Source: Gemmatimonadota bacterium (lineage in GTDB: Bacteria > Gemmatimonadota > Gemmatimonadetes > Longimicrobiales > Gaopeijiaceae). From it: a stretch of DNA of 64,000 nt. This document shows, in pieces, positions 39,678 through 50,551 of the stretch. The stretch lies in the NCBI GenBank assembly GCA_022825135.1, contig JAJDYN010000012.1:62001-126000 (forward strand). The letters are read 5' to 3'. Both the position numbers and the translations under genes were made by a program. How positions within the stretch are numbered: position 1 is the stretch's first letter; each line of letters starts with the position of its first letter. A model generated the notes under the pieces. It made no database searches. It worked only from the letters and a program-made list of their open reading frames with translations, and was not told the origin of the DNA.

Positions 39678-40891
39678 CGCGACAGCCGCTCCATGGCCTG
39701 GAAACGGCCAGCCTGGATCCGGGTCAGAAACACGCGGTCCGAGCCCTGGTTGTCCCGCTCGCCATACTCTACCTCGAACCCGCCCAGATCGATGGGCCCT
39801 GCTTCCCGCAGCGTCTCGAGGAAGCTTTCCCGGGTCGGTTCCGGGCCCGTCCGGTCCAGTCCTTCGACGATCAGAAGTCCGGCCAGGTAGCCCTCGAGGG
39901 AGACGAAGCCGGGACTCGCATCCGGGTCCGCCACTTCCAGCGCCTGATGATAGCGGGCGACCACGGGAACGGAGGTATCCCCGGGGAAGGGGACGACCTG
40001 CGTGACCACGACACCCTCGCCCGCCGCCCCCAGTTCGTTCAGCAGCGCGTTGCTGCCCACGAACGATATGTTCACGAAGATGGCGTCAACGCCGATGCGG
40101 CGCGCCCACCTGATGAACGTGGCTGCAGGTTGATAGGCGCCGATGATGACCACGGCCTGGGGATTGCCCTCCCGGATATCGAGAAGAGCCCGTTTCACCG
40201 CGGTGGTGTTGCGGACGTATGCACCCTCGGCTACGAGCACCATGTCGCGCCGTCCCAGGGCGCGGCGCATGCCGGTCAGGCCGGCGTTGCCGTAGTTGTC
40301 GTCCTGGTACAGGACCGCGAAGCGCGTAAAGCCGAGGTCCGAGGTGAGGCGCTCGACCATCTCCTCGGTCTCCTGGAAATAGGATGCGCGCAGGTTGACC
40401 ACGAAGTCGCGGTTCTGACGCAGGAATTCCGCGCCCGTGAACGGCCCGATGTAGGGAACGCCCGCGGCGCTCGCCACCGGTTCCGCCGCTGTGGAGGTGG
40501 GAGTTCCCACCGCCCCCACCAGCCCGAACACTCCCTCGGCAATGAGCGCGTGCGTGTTGTCGGAAGCGGCCTCGGGCTCGTACCCGTCGTCACGCGCACG
40601 GAGCCGCAGCATCCTTCCCTGCACACCCCCGCGGCGGTTGGCTTCCTCGAACGCCGCGAGAATCCCGAGCCTCATGTTGGAGCCGAGTTCGCTCGTGGGT
40701 CCGGTGAAGGCGGCCGACTGCCCGAACACGATCGAATCCGCGAAGACGCCCTCCGCTTCCGACTGGGCTGCCAGCGGCGAGCCCGGCAGAGGGCCGACCA
40801 CGAGCCCCAGAAAAACCCCGAGCGCGGCGCGGCGAGGCGTCAGGGCATGGATCACAGATGTCACGCCCCGGCACCCCGTCCCGCCTCTCAT
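39674..40891 (-). CDS. Periplasmic substrate-binding protein, branched-chain amino-acid (Peripla_BP_6/LivK) type
   Basis: Signal peptide then IVFGQSAAFTGPTSELGSNMRLGILAAFEEANRRGGVQGRMLRLRARDDGYEPEAA; overlaps both neighbours by start/stop codons. Confidence 0.9.
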   Translation of the reverse strand: MRGGTGCRGVTSVIHALTPRRAALGVFLGLVVGPLPGSPLAAQSEAEGVFADSIVFGQSAAFTGPTSELGSNMRLGILAAFEEANRRGGVQGRMLRLRARDDGYEPEAASDNTHALIAEGVFGLVGAVGTPTSTAAEPVASAAGVPYIGPFTGAEFLRQNRDFVVNLRASYFQETEEMVERLTSDLGFTRFAVLYQDDNYGNAGLTGMRRALGRRDMVLVAEGAYVRNTTAVKRALLDIREGNPQAVVIIGAYQPAATFIRWARRIGVDAIFVNISFVGSNALLNELGAAGEGVVVTQVVPFPGDTSVPVVARYHQALEVADPDASPGFVSLEGYLAGLLIVEGLDRTGPEPTRESFLETLREAGPIDLGGFEVEYGERDNQGSDRVFLTRIQAGRFQAMERLSR

Positions 40892-42042
40892 CAGTCCCCT
40901 CCGTATCGCAGCGCCAGGCAGGTCAGGTCGTCGGACTGCGGGGCCCCGCCCGCGTGCTCGTGTACCGCGTCAACCACCTGGCGCGTCATGTCCTCGGGGT
41001 CGTCACCGGCCGCCTTCCTCAGGACCTCCAGCAGCGTGTCGTCCCCGAACTGGTTTCCGGCCTCGTCCATCGCTTCGGTCACGCCGTCCGTGTAGAAGAA
41101 GACGATGTCGCCCTCCTCCAACTGCATCGAGTGTTGCTGATAGGGGAACTCGTCGATCACGCCGAGGACGATGCCGCTGTCCCCCGGCAGCCACGTCACC
41201 TCGCCCGAAGGCTTGACCAGACAGGGGAGGTTGTGGCCTCCGTTTACGTATTGCAGAAGCCCCGACGCCGGATCGAGCACCGCGTAGAACATGGTTACGA
41301 ACATCGACTCCTTGTTCTGTTCGTAGAGTAGCTGGTTGACCTCGGTGATGCACTTTACGGGCTCGCGCTCGCCGAGCGCGGATCCCTTGACGAGGGTTCG
41401 GCTCACCATCATGAAGAGCGCGGCCGGCACCCCTTTGCCGGAGACGTCCGCGACGACCACGGCAAGCCCGTCATCGTCCACGGGGAAGAAGTCGTAGAAG
41501 TCGCCGCCCACTTCCTTGGCCGGGGTCATCCATGCGTACAGGCCGTACCGCGGATGCTTCGGGAAGACCTTGGGCAGAATCGAGTCCTGCATCTGCGCCG
41601 CCACCCCCAGCTCCTGGCGCAGGGCGACGAGCTCGTCGCGAGATCGGAGCGCGTCGCGCATCACCTGCAGGTGCCGGATCGTCTTGTCGATCGTGGTCTC
41701 GAGATCGTCGAAGTTGATCGGCTTGGTGAGGAAGTCGAACGCGCCGCGATTCATGGCGGTGCGGATGTTCTCCATGTCTCCGTACGCCGTGACGATCACG
41801 GCGCGCAGGTCCAGATCCAGAGAGTTGATCTGGCTGAGCAGCGTCAGCCCGTCCATCTCCGGCATGTTGATGTCCGACAGGACCATGTCGATGTCGTCCT
41901 GCTCGTTCAGCTTGTCGAGCGCTTCGACACCATTGCTGGCGAAGACGAGTTCGATCTCGCGCCGACGCACCTTGCGGCGGAACTTCTGTCTGAGGAGAAG
42001 CTCGAGATCCGGCTCGTCGTCCACCACAAGTATTTTCTTCAT
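40891..42042 (-). CDS. Response regulator fused to PP2C/SpoIIE-type serine phosphatase (RsbU-like)
   Basis: ILVVDDEPDLELLL receiver with DINMPEMDG and K in FLTKPI; PP2C motifs EVGGDFYDFF, DVSGKGVPAALFM, YVNGGHNLP, FYTDGVTEAMD, SDDLTCLALR. Confidence 0.94.
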   Translation of the reverse strand: MKKILVVDDEPDLELLLRQKFRRKVRRREIELVFASNGVEALDKLNEQDDIDMVLSDINMPEMDGLTLLSQINSLDLDLRAVIVTAYGDMENIRTAMNRGAFDFLTKPINFDDLETTIDKTIRHLQVMRDALRSRDELVALRQELGVAAQMQDSILPKVFPKHPRYGLYAWMTPAKEVGGDFYDFFPVDDDGLAVVVADVSGKGVPAALFMMVSRTLVKGSALGEREPVKCITEVNQLLYEQNKESMFVTMFYAVLDPASGLLQYVNGGHNLPCLVKPSGEVTWLPGDSGIVLGVIDEFPYQQHSMQLEEGDIVFFYTDGVTEAMDEAGNQFGDDTLLEVLRKAAGDDPEDMTRQVVDAVHEHAGGAPQSDDLTCLALRYGGD

Positions 42043-42133
42043 ACGTCCTCCCGAAAGAGAAGCGACCCCGATGCATTCCCCTGCGCCGGCGGCCGGCCGG
42101 CGCGGCAGCCTGATCGGGCGTTGGCGTCGCCCA

Positions 42134-42161
42134 AAACTACTCTTTGCGCGCCCGTTGGCAA
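42134..42161 (-). promoter_or_regulatory. Candidate sigma70-type promoter for the PP2C-RR / binding protein / kinase operon
   Basis: On the minus strand TTGCCA (42161-42156), 16-bp spacer, TAGTTT (42139-42134). Confidence 0.4.
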
Positions 42162-42396
42162 CAACGATCCGCACTTGCCCCGGCTCGGAAATGTTGGAGA
42201 TCAGGTCCTGTTTCGCGTTGCCGGCGGGTGATGCCGATGGCGGCGTATCGAGGGATGCGCATTCGAGCCTGCCGTGATAGGTTGTTAGGCCGGCAAATCC
42301 GGAAGCCGTCTGCGCCCGGGACACGTCGGCGAGTAAACCTGGCGCGGAACAAGGGGAGAATGGCGCAGTCGTTGGGGCACAGCGGCGGATCGACGC

Positions 42397-42816
42397 ATGG
42401 ATGTCACACTTGGGATTGATGTGGGGATGGACCAGCACGAGCCTCGCAGGGTCGTGGAGGTGTTCGAGCGCTTCGCCACGGCGAACGGCATAAGCGACCT
42501 GGTAGTGCAGAGGTTCTGTCTGGCGCTGGACGAAATCCTCACGAACGTGATCTCATACGGGTTCGAGAAAGTACCCGGGAAACCGAGGATTCGCGTGGAC
42601 TTCGGCCTGGGAGACGGACTGCTGGAAGTCCGCATCGAAGACAACGGACGGTCGTTCAATCCGCTCGCCGACGCGCCGCTCCCGGATTTCACGCTGCCCG
42701 TGGACGAGCGACCGATCGGCGGGCTTGGCATCCACCTTGCCAAGAACCTCGTGCACGACATATCCTATCGACGCGATAAAAAGCGAAACTGCCTGACCCT
42801 CACACAGCCGCTGTAG
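42397..42816 (+). CDS. ATP-binding anti-sigma regulatory factor, RsbW/SpoIIAB-like (HATPase_c_2)
   Basis: 139 aa; CLALDEILTNVISYGF N-box, IEDNGRSFNPL G1, IGGLGIHLAKNLVHDISYRR. Confidence 0.9.
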   Translation: MDVTLGIDVGMDQHEPRRVVEVFERFATANGISDLVVQRFCLALDEILTNVISYGFEKVPGKPRIRVDFGLGDGLLEVRIEDNGRSFNPLADAPLPDFTLPVDERPIGGLGIHLAKNLVHDISYRRDKKRNCLTLTQPL

Positions 42817-42840
42817 GGCGCGACAGGGGAATCCAAATCC

Positions 42841-43173
42841 GTGAAAGTCACAGCCAGTCAGTCAGGGGACGCCGTGATCGCGGCCGTAAGCGGCCGCGTT
42901 GATTCGGTAAACGCGACCTCCTTCGAACAGGAGTTGAGCAAGGCCATGGAGGGCGGTTCCAGCCGCCTGGTCGTGGATTGCGGCGAGCTGTCGTACATCA
43001 GCAGCGCCGGCCTGCGCATTCTCCTCCTCGCTGTCAAGAAGACCCGTGCGCAGGGTGGAGGAGTGGCGCTGTGCCAGGTGCAGGACCACGTCCGGGAGGT
43101 GCTGGAGGTCAGCGGTTTCACACGCATCATGACGGTCCGCGATACCGTCGAGCAGGCGATCGACAGCTTCTAA
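42841..43173 (+). CDS. STAS-domain anti-sigma factor antagonist (SpoIIAA/RsbV-like)
   Basis: 110 aa; VVDCGELSYISSAGLRILLLAVKKTRAQGG with phosphorylatable Ser in the SSAGL loop. Confidence 0.93.
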   Translation: MKVTASQSGDAVIAAVSGRVDSVNATSFEQELSKAMEGGSSRLVVDCGELSYISSAGLRILLLAVKKTRAQGGGVALCQVQDHVREVLEVSGFTRIMTVRDTVEQAIDSF

Positions 43174-43269
43174 GGGTTTTGCGGGAGCCGGAGCCCGACA
43201 CGGCGACCGGTCCCTTCCCGGCGTTACTCGCCGCCGCACTCCGCATGCGCCGCCCTTCCCGTCCGAACG

Positions 43270-43311
43270 GGCCGGGAACCCCTCTTGCGCTCCATGCCGA
43301 GGTTCCCGGCC
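43270..43311. terminator. Candidate bidirectional terminator or structured element between convergent genes
   Basis: Perfect 11-bp inverted repeat GGCCGGGAACC (43270-43280) / GGTTCCCGGCC (43301-43311). Confidence 0.55.
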
Positions 43312-43338
43312 GCTGAGCCCCGCGATTCCGGTTTCGGG

Positions 43339-44514
43339 CTAGAAGTAGGTGAACGCCTGGACCTTCAGGGACCATTCGGTGCGGTCCAGCGAGGACCGGT
43401 AGATGTCCAGGTTGGTGGAGATACCGTTCTTCCCGAAGGCGTACAGCATGAAGCCGGGTGTGATCGTGAAGCCGGAAAAGTCCCCGCCGTCGGCATCCTC
43501 GGTCCTGGCCCAGCTCAGGCGCAACAAAGGCTCGATGGCCTCGAAGCGGGCGGTCTCGGGCAGCCGCGCATACCAGAGGCCCATCGCCTGAAACGCCGTG
43601 AACGGGGTGTGCTGGGCCACCTTCCAGTTCCGCCCCCGGATCGCCCCCAGCAGCAGGTGACCTCCGTCGCGCCATGTCCCCGCCTCGAACTCGAGCCCGT
43701 AGGCCGGGGTCCAGGCCGATCCGTACTCGAACCTGGTTTCGTCGAATGAGGCGTAGACGGCGAAGCGGCTGGCGTCGGTGAGGTCGAAGGACAGCTGCGT
43801 GGTGGTCGACTTCCAGTTGTTCGTATCCCGGTTGTCGATGCCCTCGCCGTTGGTGAGCGTAACGCGGTAGCTCGCACGGCTGCCAAGGCGGCCGGTCATC
43901 AGCAATCCGGGCTCGTACCCGTTCAGGCCAAGCCGGAAGGCAAGGTTGCCGAAGGAACAGACACCACCGATTCCCGGGCAGTCGTCGACGCCCGAGACTC
44001 TCGCGTCACGTTCGATGAGCGGCAGGTCCGAGTTGGGAACCAGCCAGAAGTACGAAATGCCGCGCTTGAACTGACCCATGTTGAGGACGAAGGCTTCGGA
44101 GAAGCTCAGCGTAAGCCACGCGTCCAGCACCGTCCCTCCGCGCAGCGCCTCGAACTGGAGCCGACCGCTGACAAAGTCGTTGTAGCGCCCGTCCAGGGTG
44201 ATCCAGGCACGCCGCATGGAAAACGTCGATACGGCACCCTCGGCGCTCGTCGCCTCGTATTGCGCGTGCACGCGCCCATCGAACGAAATGCTGGAGCCGC
44301 CATAGGACCGGAAGGGCGGGTCCTGCGCCTGGAGTGCGGAGGAGGAGAACGCCATGGCTGCGAGCAGCATGCCTCCGACCGCGGTCCTCGCGGACGCCTT
44401 CGAATCCGCTCGCCGCTCCCGCCGGCGCTTGCCGGCATGGATGCCCGGGTGCGGGTCGGAATGGGGATTCCGTGCCGCTCCTGCCGTGATCATCGTCTCT
44501 TGGTGCGCCGGCAT
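43339..44514 (-). CDS. Outer membrane porin, phosphate-selective porin O/P-like
   Basis: Signal region ending LQAQ, beta-barrel pattern, C-terminal aromatic (FTYF); start uncertain. Confidence 0.75.
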   Translation of the reverse strand: MPAHQETMITAGAARNPHSDPHPGIHAGKRRRERRADSKASARTAVGGMLLAAMAFSSSALQAQDPPFRSYGGSSISFDGRVHAQYEATSAEGAVSTFSMRRAWITLDGRYNDFVSGRLQFEALRGGTVLDAWLTLSFSEAFVLNMGQFKRGISYFWLVPNSDLPLIERDARVSGVDDCPGIGGVCSFGNLAFRLGLNGYEPGLLMTGRLGSRASYRVTLTNGEGIDNRDTNNWKSTTTQLSFDLTDASRFAVYASFDETRFEYGSAWTPAYGLEFEAGTWRDGGHLLLGAIRGRNWKVAQHTPFTAFQAMGLWYARLPETARFEAIEPLLRLSWARTEDADGGDFSGFTITPGFMLYAFGKNGISTNLDIYRSSLDRTEWSLKVQAFTYF

Positions 44515-44620
44515 CGTGGCCTCCTGGGAGGTGGTGTCGCGGTTGTCGTGGTGCGGTCCCTCGGGCCGTGTCCGCTGTGGCTCGGCACGGCCGTTGGCCG
44601 ATCGAGGGTATTCGCGCCCT

Positions 44621-46537
<1,917 letters not shown>

Positions 46538-46772
46538 GGTTTCGGGGCGCTGGCGTCGGATACCGAGCGATTTCGTCGCGCGACAAGTCGCTGCTCGCGG
46601 ATGCGTCAGAAACATTCCCTCCGCAGGCTGATTTGGGAATAGGTGCGGGAAATGAGCCTGGCGGGGCAGGGTGATTTCCTTGATTCGGTCCCGCGGGTAC
46701 GGGTACATTAATCGCCGAATCCCGGCGCGTCCCCGCCACAATCCCCGGCCACCCTCCTCTCCAGAGTCCCGC

Positions 46773-47357
46773 ATGCGACTTTTCATCGCGCTGAATCTGT
46801 CCGATGGCGCGAAAGAAGGCGTGTACGCCGCCGCCCGGCCCCTCAGAGAGGCCGGTTTGCCGGTGAGGTGGCTGGATCCCGACACGTATCACCTGACCCT
46901 GAAGTTCCTGGGCAATCCGCATCCCGACCTGACGCCGCGCGTCTCCGAGGCGATCCGCGAAGTCGGGGGCAAGAACCGGTCCTTTTCGATGGAGATCCGC
47001 GGCTTCGGCGCCTTTCCCACGATTCGCCGCCCGAGGGTGCTGTGGGCCGGGGTGGAGCCGGTCCTCGCCCTGCGCTGTCTGAAGCAGGACGTGGAGTGGG
47101 GCCTGGCCAGCCTGGGCTTCAACCGCGAGACGAGCGCCTTCCATCCTCACATCACCGTGGGCCGCGCCCGGGCGGAGACCGGCGCCGGCGCCTTCCGCGG
47201 ACTGGACGCCCTGGTTGCCGGCCTGGACTTCCGCCATCAAATCGACGTGACGTCGGTGGAACTCATGCGCAGTCATCTCTCCCGCACGGGAGCCCGCTAC
47301 AGCGTCGTATCCTCGGCGGCGCTCGGGACGCCGGAATCGGCGCAGCCCAACGCCTGA
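46773..47357 (+). CDS. thpR: RNA 2',3'-cyclic phosphodiesterase (2H phosphoesterase)
   Basis: [15 protein letters not shown]; two HxT motifs YHLTLKFLG and [11 protein letters not shown]. Confidence 0.92.
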   Translation: MRLFIALNLSDGAKEGVYAAARPLREAGLPVRWLDPDTYHLTLKFLGNPHPDLTPRVSEAIREVGGKNRSFSMEIRGFGAFPTIRRPRVLWAGVEPVLALRCLKQDVEWGLASLGFNRETSAFHPHITVGRARAETGAGAFRGLDALVAGLDFRHQIDVTSVELMRSHLSRTGARYSVVSSAALGTPESAQPNA

Positions 47358-47407
47358 TGACCACGATCCGCGCGAGATCCCCGAGACTCGGCTCCTGACA
47401 CGACTTC

Positions 47408-48763
47408 ATGGCCAACATCCTCATCGTCGACGACGGCGCCTCGGTCAGCGGCGCCCTGCGCCAGGTCTTCGAGTACGAGTCGCATCGCGTGACGATCGCC
47501 CCCAACGGCCCCGTCGGCCTCGAGCGCCTCGTTGACGACAATCCCGATGTCGTCTTCCTGGACGTCAAGATGCCGGAGATGGACGGCCTGGAGGTCCTGT
47601 CGCGGATGAGGAAGCTCGACTCCCGCACGCCGGTGATCATGATCAGCGGACACGGGAACATCGATACCGCCGTGGAGGCCACGCGCAGGGGAGCCTACGA
47701 CTTCCTGGAGAAGCCCCTCGACACGGCGCGCCTCTTCGTCACCCTGCGCAACGCTCTGGACATGCGCGGGCTCAAGCGCAGCGTCGAATCGCTTCAGACC
47801 GAAGTGGAGAGCCGATACGAAATCGTCGGTTCCTCGCCCCGGATTCATGAAATGCTGATGCGTATCGAGAAGGTGGCGCCTACGCGCGCGCGCGTGCTCA
47901 TCACCGGCGAGAACGGCACGGGCAAGGAGCTGGTGGCCCGGGCGGTCCACAGGCTGTCGGACCGGCGCGACCGGCCGTTCGTGGAAGTGAACTGCGCCGC
48001 GATCCCCTCGGAGCTCATCGAATCGGAACTCTTCGGCCACATGAAGGGGTCATTCACCGGGGCGGTGGCGGATCGCGCCGGGAAGTTCGAGCAGGCGGAC
48101 GGCGGCACGCTCTTTCTGGACGAGATCGGCGACATGTCCTTCGCGGCCCAGGCAAAGGTGCTGCGCGTCCTGGAGCAGGGCGTCGTGGTCCGCGTGGGAG
48201 GCTCCCGGAGTCTGCAGGTGGACGTGCGCGTCATCGCGGCCACAAACAAGGACCTTGCCGAAGAGATCAGGAGCGACCGGTTCCGGGAGGATCTCTATTA
48301 CCGTCTCAACGTCGTCCCCATCGAGCTTCCTCCGCTCCGCGAGCGACGGTACGACATACCCATGCTCGTGAAGCACTTCACCACGCTGATGATGCGAACC
48401 GGACGGGCATCCCGAAAGCACTTCACGGAGGGTGCCCTGAACCGGCTCCAGGCGATGGAGTGGCCGGGCAACGTGCGCGAACTGCGCAACGCGGTGGAGC
48501 GCCTCCTGATTCTCTCGGAGGGCGACGAGATCCGGGCAAGGGACGTCCGTCTGCTCTCTGGAGGCAGCCCCGGCGCGGCCGTCCGCCAGCTGCTGGCCGC
48601 GCCTTCCTTCGCCGACTTCAAGGACCGCGCGGAACAGGCGTTCATCGAGCACAAGCTGCGCGAGAACGACTGGAACATCACCGAGACCGCCCGGTCGGTG
48701 GGCATGCCCCGCTCCAACCTCTACAAGAAGATCAACAAGTACGGGCTGGAGCGGGAGTCATGA
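47408..48763 (+). CDS. Sigma-54-dependent response regulator, NtrX-like
   Basis: Receiver (VFLDVKMPEMDG), AAA+ (ITGENGTGKELVARAVH, GSFTGAVADRAGKFEQADGGTLFLDEIGDM), Fis-type HTH. Confidence 0.93.
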   Translation: MANILIVDDGASVSGALRQVFEYESHRVTIAPNGPVGLERLVDDNPDVVFLDVKMPEMDGLEVLSRMRKLDSRTPVIMISGHGNIDTAVEATRRGAYDFLEKPLDTARLFVTLRNALDMRGLKRSVESLQTEVESRYEIVGSSPRIHEMLMRIEKVAPTRARVLITGENGTGKELVARAVHRLSDRRDRPFVEVNCAAIPSELIESELFGHMKGSFTGAVADRAGKFEQADGGTLFLDEIGDMSFAAQAKVLRVLEQGVVVRVGGSRSLQVDVRVIAATNKDLAEEIRSDRFREDLYYRLNVVPIELPPLRERRYDIPMLVKHFTTLMMRTGRASRKHFTEGALNRLQAMEWPGNVRELRNAVERLLILSEGDEIRARDVRLLSGGSPGAAVRQLLAAPSFADFKDRAEQAFIEHKLRENDWNITETARSVGMPRSNLYKKINKYGLERES

Positions 48764-48802
48764 GGCGGGGAGCGGGAACAGGCCCCGGAAGCGGGGAATC
48801 CC

Positions 48803-49558
48803 TTGCGGACCGATGACGGGGCGGAGGATGGCAGGCGCCACTCCGAACCCGCGGCGGAGGAGGCGCGCATGAAGTCACTGGCCCGGACGGCGTGGGACTG
48901 GTGCCGGTCGGTTCTGATCGCATTCGCGCTCTTCCTGATCATCAGGACGTTTCTGGTGGAGGCCTTCAGGATTCCCACCGCCTCCATGGAGAACACCTTG
49001 CTGGTGGGAGACTTCCTGGTGGTCAACAAGGCGGTGTACGGCGCCGAGGTTCCGGGGACGGCGCTGCACCTTCCCGCCTTCGCGGAGCTCGAGCGGCGCG
49101 ACGTCGTCGTGTTCACACCTCCGCACGACCCTGGAAAGAACTACGTGAAGCGCGTGGTCGGGGTGCCTGGGGACGTCCTCGAGATGCGGGCCAAGAAGCT
49201 GTACCTGAACCAGGTGCAGCTCGACGAGCCGTACGTTCGCCACGTGGATCCGCGACGTGACGAGTTTCATCCAGACATGGCGTGGCAGGCGGGTTTTCTC
49301 GCCGGCGGCCGCGACCCGGCGTCCTACCGGCCGACGCGGGACAACTGGGGTCCGATCCGGATTCCGGAGGACAGCTACTTCGTGCTCGGAGACAACCGCG
49401 ACAACAGCGAAGACTCGCGCTACTGGGGATTCGTCGACAAGAAGTCGGTGCGCGGCCGGCCCTGGTTCGTCTACTACTCCTTCGACGCGTCCTCCGATGA
49501 GGAGGCTGCGTGGATGAGGGACGTGCGCTGGGGCAGGATCGGCGGGATTGTCCGGTGA
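48803..49558 (+). CDS. lepB: Signal peptidase I
   Basis: RTFLVEAFRIPTASMENTLLVGDFLVVNK (Ser), KNYVKRVVGVPGD (Lys), FVLGDNRDNSEDSRYWGFV. Confidence 0.94.
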   Translation: MRTDDGAEDGRRHSEPAAEEARMKSLARTAWDWCRSVLIAFALFLIIRTFLVEAFRIPTASMENTLLVGDFLVVNKAVYGAEVPGTALHLPAFAELERRDVVVFTPPHDPGKNYVKRVVGVPGDVLEMRAKKLYLNQVQLDEPYVRHVDPRRDEFHPDMAWQAGFLAGGRDPASYRPTRDNWGPIRIPEDSYFVLGDNRDNSEDSRYWGFVDKKSVRGRPWFVYYSFDASSDEEAAWMRDVRWGRIGGIVR

Positions 49559-49572
49559 ACGCGGAGTGCTGG

Positions 49573-49601
49573 TTGACACCATGCGGCCTCTCTGATACCC
49601 T
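49573..49601 (+). promoter_or_regulatory. Candidate sigma70-type promoter of rplM-rpsI
   Basis: TTGACA (49573-49578), 17-bp spacer, TACCCT (49596-49601). Confidence 0.5.
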
Positions 49602-49690
49602 TGACTGCTTTGTTGCTCTACTCCGTGGACTCGACACGAGGGCGAGACCGCGGAAGAACGTCTCCCCGGCAAATCGCGGGTGAACCGTAC

Positions 49691-50119
49691 GTGAAGACAT
49701 ACACGCCCAAGGCGCGCGACATCGAGCACCAGTGGTGGGTGGTTGATGCTGCGGGACAGCCGTTGGGGCGCCTGGCGGCGCAGGTCGCGCGCGTACTGCG
49801 CGGCAAGCACAAGCCCATCTTCACACCTCATCTGGACACGGGCGACAACGTGGTGGTGATCAACGCCGCCCGCGTGAAACTGACCGGCAACAAGGCGGCG
49901 CAGAAGACCTACTTCCGCCATTCGGGCTACATGGGCGGCGAGCGCCATATTCCCTTCAGGACGATGCTGGAGAGGCATCCCGAGCGGGTGATCGAACGCG
50001 CCGTGCGCGGCATGCTCCCGAAAGCACGCCTGGGTCGCCGACTCCGCCGCCGGCTGCGCGTCTACGCCGGAGCCGAGCATCCTCATCATGGGCAGCGTCC
50101 GCGCCCACTCACGTTCTGA
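49691..50119 (+). CDS. rplM: 50S ribosomal protein L13
   Basis: WWVVDAAGQPLGRLAAQVARVLRGKHKPIFTPHLDTGDNVVVINA; GTG start. Confidence 0.96.
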   Translation: MKTYTPKARDIEHQWWVVDAAGQPLGRLAAQVARVLRGKHKPIFTPHLDTGDNVVVINAARVKLTGNKAAQKTYFRHSGYMGGERHIPFRTMLERHPERVIERAVRGMLPKARLGRRLRRRLRVYAGAEHPHHGQRPRPLTF

Positions 50120-50132
50120 GGTCACGGGTTCA

Positions 50133-50528
50133 TTGCCGTACGTACAACAGGTCCAGGCCGTAGGCCGGCGCAAGAGCAGCGTCGCGCGCATCCTGCTGCG
50201 GCCGGGAATCGGAAGATGGCTGATCAACGGTCGGGAGCTGGAGGACTATTTCCCGAGGCTGGTGCACCGCAAGCGCGCCACCGAGCCGATGCAGGTCGTT
50301 GACGCCGACGCCCGCTTCGATGTCGTCGTGCGCGTACACGGGGGCGGGATGACCGGTCAGGCCGACGCCATCCGCCTGGGCGTGGCTCGAGCGCTGGTCG
50401 AGGAAGACGAGGACGCCATGGGCCCGCTTCGCCAGGGCGGGTTCCTCTCACGTGATCCGCGCAAGGTGGAGCGCAAGAAGCCCGGCCGCCCGAAGGCCCG
50501 CAAGCGCTTCCAGTTCAGCAAGCGATAA
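50133..50528 (+). CDS. rpsI: 30S ribosomal protein S9
   Basis: [17 protein letters not shown]...[21 protein letters not shown]...RKRFQFSKR; start uncertain (TTG proposed). Confidence 0.94.
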   Translation: MPYVQQVQAVGRRKSSVARILLRPGIGRWLINGRELEDYFPRLVHRKRATEPMQVVDADARFDVVVRVHGGGMTGQADAIRLGVARALVEEDEDAMGPLRQGGFLSRDPRKVERKKPGRPKARKRFQFSKR

Positions 50529-50551
50529 ACCCGAGGACTGCCTGGAGACGC

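Noticed and set aside
37950-39890. 646-aa plus-strand ORF
   Set aside because: Antisense to the kinase at 37434-39677, which has all expected motifs.
46538-46772. Possible ZTP (pfl) or THF riboswitch in the fhs leader
   Set aside because: fhs is a classic target, so I read the minus-strand leader. The closest string is CCGCCAGGC (complement of 46655-46663), but the conserved ZTP 3' core and 5' core were not recognisable. An Infernal run against RF01750 and RF01831 would settle it.
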